Of a stretch of 64,000 nt of DNA, positions 60,603-64,000 are shown in pieces. The notes under the pieces are model-generated. The model was given only the letters and a program-made list of their open reading frames with translations, was not told the DNA's origin and searched no databases. Made by a program: the position numbers and the translations under genes. Numbering within the stretch: the first letter of the stretch is position 1; every line of letters begins with the position of its first letter. This DNA is from CBDFNN01 sp965250215 (GTDB lineage Bacteria; Bacteroidota; Rhodothermia; Rhodothermales; DATKEJ01): contig CBDFNN010000004.1 in NCBI GenBank assembly GCA_965250215.1, positions 1,612,001 to 1,676,000 of the forward strand, read 5' to 3'.

Positions 60603-61029
60603 GTTGAGACACTCATAGCTATAATCGCTTGATTGATCGAAGGATTCTACCACTCATCGCTAACTCTCAACAGTGAGATTCAGACGGAGAATTATTTCTG
60701 GATACCGGTTTGACAATCTAGCGAGAGATTTCATCTTGAGTTGTGGCGCCACATTGGGCAGCCATCAAGTCTAAGTGCCTTGACTCGGGTTGCTCGTACT
60801 CAACCCAAATGCACTGAACGGAAAACCGATTCGACCAACAGAGGAATGGCTCTTTTTGCTCATGGTAGTTTCGTAACAAGCAAGATAATCAAGCCCGAAA
60901 AGCTTATTGTCACTCGATTGATTGACAATAAATGGCACCGAGTCGTATTATTACCTATCGGTATATAGACATATAGAGGTAAATAAATTAGGTCTTACCG
61001 TATAGAGTCATTCCTTACAAACACCAGAT
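60603..61029. other. Gene-free gap upstream of paralogue 4
   Basis: 427 bases. I see only a promoter-like pair near 60922-60951. A 75-codon plus-strand frame at 60741 has no signal or domain character and was not called. Confidence 0.45.
60922..60951 (+). promoter_or_regulatory. Sigma-70-like promoter of P-domain paralogue 4
   Basis: TTGACA (60922-60927), an 18-base spacer and TATTAT (60946-60951), about 80 bases before the first ATG of the gene. Confidence 0.5.
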
Positions 61030-62232
61030 ATGAAACAAAAATTTACTACTACCGGGTCAGTTAGATCTGTCCCGTCAATTCCTTTACTTAGATCAATGAT
61101 ATCAAGAATCGCATTATTTTTGGTCGTCTTTGCTTTTTCATCAGGCATTGCGACGGCTCAAGTGGTGACCGAAACTTGTGTTCAACCTGCCCTTGATATA
61201 CCTGACAATGGAGCGGTCTCAGTAGATATTCCTATAGCTGCGACGGGATTCGTTTTCGATGTCGACGTCGAGCTTAATATCGCGCATACCTGGCAAGGAG
61301 ACCTAATTGTCGATTTGGTTTCGCCCGCTGCATGCGCTGTGACGGTGCCATTGCTGTTTAGAGCAGGCGATAGCGACGGAACTGGAGCCGGATTTTCAGC
61401 GAATAATTTTGCGGCGGGATTCATTCTTGATGATGCCGCTGCTGAAGCTTACGACGCGGCTCCTACAAACGGTGTGGGTGCTACACCCGATCCGGGCATT
61501 GCAGATGTTTCGGGAGCCTGGAAGCCGTTCGGTTCTGGGGGGATTTCCCTTCTAAGTGATTTCAACACCTGTGATGATGTCGGCACTTGGAGCTTTGATA
61601 TTTCTGACAATGCGGGCGGCGATGTAGGAACAGTCAATGAAATTTGTTTGACCTTTACGACCTTTACGTCGCTTCCGGTAGAGTTGGCTTCCTTTACCTC
61701 GCAAGTTGAGGGTAAGAATGTGGCCTTGAGCTGGGAAACAAATTCAGAAACAAATAACGCTGGCTTTGAAGTGCAATTGAATGAGAACGAAGCATGGAAT
61801 ACACTCGGCTTTGTTGAAGGCAACGGTTCAACGACTGAGGCTCAGTCCTATTCTTACCTAGTGCAAGACCTTGATATTGGTACACATGCCTTTCGTCTAA
61901 AGCAAGTCGACTACGACGGTGCCTTCGAGTATTCAGATGAAATTGAGGCTACACTTGAGACACCTGGGACGCATGTTCTGACTACAGCTTATCCCAATCC
62001 ATTCAACCCGCAGAGTCGATTCACGCTGGCTGTTCCGGTGGAGCAAGAGGTCACAGTAGAGATCTTCAGCATGCTGGGACAACAACTTGGTGTAGTATTC
62101 AGTGGTACGATTGGGGCCAACGAGCCACAACTAATTACTATCGATGGTAGTAGCTTGCTCAGTGGTAACTATATTGTTCGCGTACATGGTGAGAACTTTA
62201 ACGACGCATTCAACGTGACACTATTAAAGTAA
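61030..62232 (+). CDS. P-domain secreted protein with T9SS sorting domain, paralogue 4
   Basis: 400 residues from 61030; an internal ATG at 61096 (MISRIALFLVVFAFSSGIATAQ) would start directly at the signal core and is a reasonable alternative. The P-domain spans about 45-230 (ELNIAHTWQGDLIVDLVSPA, TWSFDISDNAGGDVGTVN), then LPVELASFTS...FEVQLN and a T9SS domain (AYPNPFNPQSRF ... NVTLLK). Last of the four tandem copies. A strong hairpin follows. Confidence 0.9.
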   Translation: MKQKFTTTGSVRSVPSIPLLRSMISRIALFLVVFAFSSGIATAQVVTETCVQPALDIPDNGAVSVDIPIAATGFVFDVDVELNIAHTWQGDLIVDLVSPAACAVTVPLLFRAGDSDGTGAGFSANNFAAGFILDDAAAEAYDAAPTNGVGATPDPGIADVSGAWKPFGSGGISLLSDFNTCDDVGTWSFDISDNAGGDVGTVNEICLTFTTFTSLPVELASFTSQVEGKNVALSWETNSETNNAGFEVQLNENEAWNTLGFVEGNGSTTEAQSYSYLVQDLDIGTHAFRLKQVDYDGAFEYSDEIEATLETPGTHVLTTAYPNPFNPQSRFTLAVPVEQEVTVEIFSMLGQQLGVVFSGTIGANEPQLITIDGSSLLSGNYIVRVHGENFNDAFNVTLLK

Positions 62233-62243
62233 CTCCGTCCCTA

Positions 62244-62268
62244 CTCAGGCCCTGAAAATTGGCCTGAG
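62244..62268 (+). other. Hairpin after P-domain paralogue 4
   Basis: CTCAGGCC (62244-62251) and GGCCTGAG (62261-62268) form a perfect 8-bp stem with a 9-base loop but no T run. It precedes the main terminator. Confidence 0.55.
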
Positions 62269-62279
62269 GATGTAATTTG

Positions 62280-62315
62280 AAACTGGCTTGCCGACAAAAT
62301 CGGCAAGCCAGTTTT
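62280..62315 (+). terminator. Intrinsic terminator after P-domain paralogue 4
   Basis: AAACTGGCTTGCCGA (62280-62294) and TCGGCAAGCCAGTTT (62300-62314) form a perfect 15-bp stem with a 5-base loop; the A and T ends make it usable in both directions. Confidence 0.85.
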
Positions 62316-62465
62316 GCGTTTGCGTGCTACTGACCTTCATGATCGAGAACTTTCAAGACGAAAAGGAAGGCCAGATCTGTCTTATAAACTTCCTTTCGAT
62401 TACGTAGTTGATATCGACGATTCATAGTCTTTATCAGCTACATTAAAAGGACTCATCTAAGTATA

Positions 62466-64000
62466 TTGAAGGAATTGCGAATAATTATCTACATCATTCC
62501 CCTTCTTTTTGCCTGTTCTGATACGGATAACAAGTCCACAATTGAAGAAGCAGGTAGCAGAGCTGAATTGATCTCTTTTCAAGAGCGATCAGCCGAACTA
62601 GGGGTTGATTTCGTGCACTATAATGGAATGTATGGGGATCTCCTTATGCCCGAAATATTGGGATCCGGAGTGGCACTTCTAGATTTTGATAGAGATGATG
62701 ATCTTGATATTCTGTTTGTTCAGGGAAACAGGCTCAATGAAAGTATTCACTATTCGCAGTCTACCTTTCCTCCAAGTGACTCGACTTATTTGTCCGATCA
62801 ACTTTTCAGAAATAATCTAGATAAGGAAACTCTTTCTTTTTCAGATATCACAACAGAGAGTGGAATTAATTCATTTGGATATGGAATGGGTGCGGCAATT
62901 GGCGACGTGAATAATGATGGATTCCCTGATATCTACATCACGAATTATGGCGAGAACCTCCTTTACCAAAATCAGGGTAATGGATCGTTCAGTAGAATGT
63001 ATGAGGAATTGAATAGTGCGCGTTGGGGGACAGCGGCGTCATTTATAGACATCGATCGCGACGGATTCCTTGACTTGTATCTTGGTAACTATCTGGATTA
63101 TCGAATAGGTGCAAATGTACAATGCACAAGTCAATCGGGACTTGTGGACTATTGCGGACCCTTGTCTTATGAAGCTAGCAATGACATCCTTTTTAGAAAC
63201 AAAGATGGAAAAGGATATGAAGCCATTGAGCTACTAGGTAGTGATATTGCGGGTAGAGCAAGTCTTGGGTCGGTGACTCTTGCAGGGGGATCCTCGCTAT
63301 ATATTGCCAACGATGCTCATCCCAACACCTTGTTAAAGGGCGATCCAAATGAGTTGGGCGATCGGGCTGTGATGATGGGCTTATCTGTCAACGCGCAAGG
63401 GGCAAGTGAAGGAAGCATGGGTATTGCGGCAGGAGATTTCGACTCAGATGGCGATGAAGACTTGCTAGTTACCCACCTAAAGGAGGAGACCAACACCCTC
63501 TACCGCCAAGACAATGGAGACAATTACTACGATGAGAGTTCAAAATTCAGTATTGGTTTTTCAAGTAGAAACTACACGGGATTTGGAGTAGCTTGGATCG
63601 ACATAAACAACGACGGCCACCTGGATCTAGTGGTATTAAACGGATCAATAAGACGACTTATCGCCGATCACCCGCCTGATCATCCCTTTCCTTTGACAGA
63701 AAGAAACCAGATATATCTGGCCCGTCCTGATGGTTTGGAAGAGCTTAGAGGTTTGGATATCGTTGAGAGAAGGGAGGTGAGCCGAGGCCTTGCAATAGGT
63801 GACCTAGACAATGACGGGGACTCTGACCTTGTGATTAGCAATAATTCCGGGAGAGCCGAGATATGGCTCAATGAGAGCGGGCACAAAAGAAGTTGGCTGG
63901 GACTAAGTATGATAAATAAGTTTGGACGAAATGACTCAGGAGCTGTGGTCGAACTAAAGTTGTCATCAGGTAAAAAACTAATGCGGGTCGCAAGGAGAGA
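62466..64000 (+). CDS. CRTAC1-like FG-GAP/VCBS repeat lipoprotein (3' truncated by window end)
   Basis: Open to the window end for 511 codons. The best start is the TTG at 62466; the frame is closed by a stop at 62409-62411 and no ATG or GTG lies between. The N terminus LKELRIIIYIIPLLFAC looks like a lipoprotein signal with Cys17. Calcium-binding FG-GAP-type repeats follow: DFDRDDDLDILF, GDVNNDGFPDIYIT, DIDRDGFLDLYLGN, GDFDSDGDEDLLVT, DINNDGHLDLVVLN and GDLDNDGDSDLVIS. The last visible segment, GRNDSGAVVELKLSSGK, is the start of an ASPIC/UnbV domain. Such proteins are surface lipoproteins, often paired with SusD-like or TPR proteins in Bacteroidota; the partner would lie beyond the window. 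Confidence 0.85.
   Translation, partial: MKELRIIIYIIPLLFACSDTDNKSTIEEAGSRAELISFQERSAELGVDFVHYNGMYGDLLMPEILGSGVALLDFDRDDDLDILFVQGNRLNESIHYSQSTFPPSDSTYLSDQLFRNNLDKETLSFSDITTESGINSFGYGMGAAIGDVNNDGFPDIYITNYGENLLYQNQGNGSFSRMYEELNSARWGTAASFIDIDRDGFLDLYLGNYLDYRIGANVQCTSQSGLVDYCGPLSYEASNDILFRNKDGKGYEAIELLGSDIAGRASLGSVTLAGGSSLYIANDAHPNTLLKGDPNELGDRAVMMGLSVNAQGASEGSMGIAAGDFDSDGDEDLLVTHLKEETNTLYRQDNGDNYYDESSKFSIGFSSRNYTGFGVAWIDINNDGHLDLVVLNGSIRRLIADHPPDHPFPLTERNQIYLARPDGLEELRGLDIVERREVSRGLAIGDLDNDGDSDLVISNNSGRAEIWLNESGHKRSWLGLSMINKFGRNDSGAVVELKLSSGKKLMRVARR

Noticed and set aside
60741..60968. 75-codon plus-strand frame between P-domain paralogues 3 and 4
   Set aside because: No domain or signal-like segment, and it overlaps a better-supported promoter region.

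Overview
The window looks like a chromosomal segment of a Bacteroidota/FCB-group bacterium, plausibly a Rhodothermia/Balneolia-type lineage; this placement is inference. The grounds are seven secreted proteins ending in, or resembling, type IX secretion (T9SS) C-terminal domains, six of them with YPNPFNP or a close variant; two sortilin/VPS10-type BNR proteins; a DUF5916 outer-membrane protein; CotH/lamin-tail giants; and relaxed start sites with little Shine-Dalgarno signal. No rRNA, tRNA or CRISPR array was seen.

Layout. 1-7.3 kb: tail of a carbohydrate-binding-module-like protein, an SMP-30-like lipoprotein, a large sortilin-like protein, a LamG/T9SS protein and a methyltransferase. 7.4-11.7 kb (minus strand): mltG, chorismate mutase, tsaD and an M28 peptidase. 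12-18.5 kb: a tandem pair of two-TM paralogues, a methyltransferase, several small proteins (DUF3224, YbjQ, two mini membrane proteins), a GluR0-like K+ channel, and an intact DUF3500 lipoprotein with a decayed 3' copy of itself. 18.7-23.8 kb: a second sortilin-like protein, a YdeI-like protein, a methyltransferase and a helical TPR-like protein. 23.8-27.2 kb: a succinate dehydrogenase operon (sdhC-sdhA-sdhB) of the type found as mycobacterial Sdh1. 27.3-36.2 kb: a metallophosphoesterase/kinase-like/beta-barrel fusion, a DnaQ/GIY-YIG/UVR fusion, an alkaline phosphatase, mdh and a small outer-membrane protein. 36.3-47 kb: two giant CotH-kinase/lamin-tail proteins flanking a membrane alkaline-phosphatase-superfamily enzyme. 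47.06-48.33 kb: an intact IS3-family element. 48.4-51 kb: an Fe-S membrane protein with a nitronate-monooxygenase-like protein. 51.3-62.2 kb: a surface/secretome block (triplicated spondin protein, DUF5916 protein, four tandem P-domain/T9SS paralogues, most followed by its own terminator). 62.5 kb to the end: a CRTAC1-like FG-GAP lipoprotein running off the window.

The most striking non-coding signal is a set of degenerate 7-bp (once 8-bp) tandem repeats that start at, or within a few bases of, stop codons of at least eight genes. One of them supplies the start codon and first codons of tsaD, and an IS3 element has landed inside another. The content is mixed: housekeeping genes (mdh, sdh, tsaD, mltG) alternate with a large cell-surface repertoire that may serve polymer or protein degradation and surface attachment.
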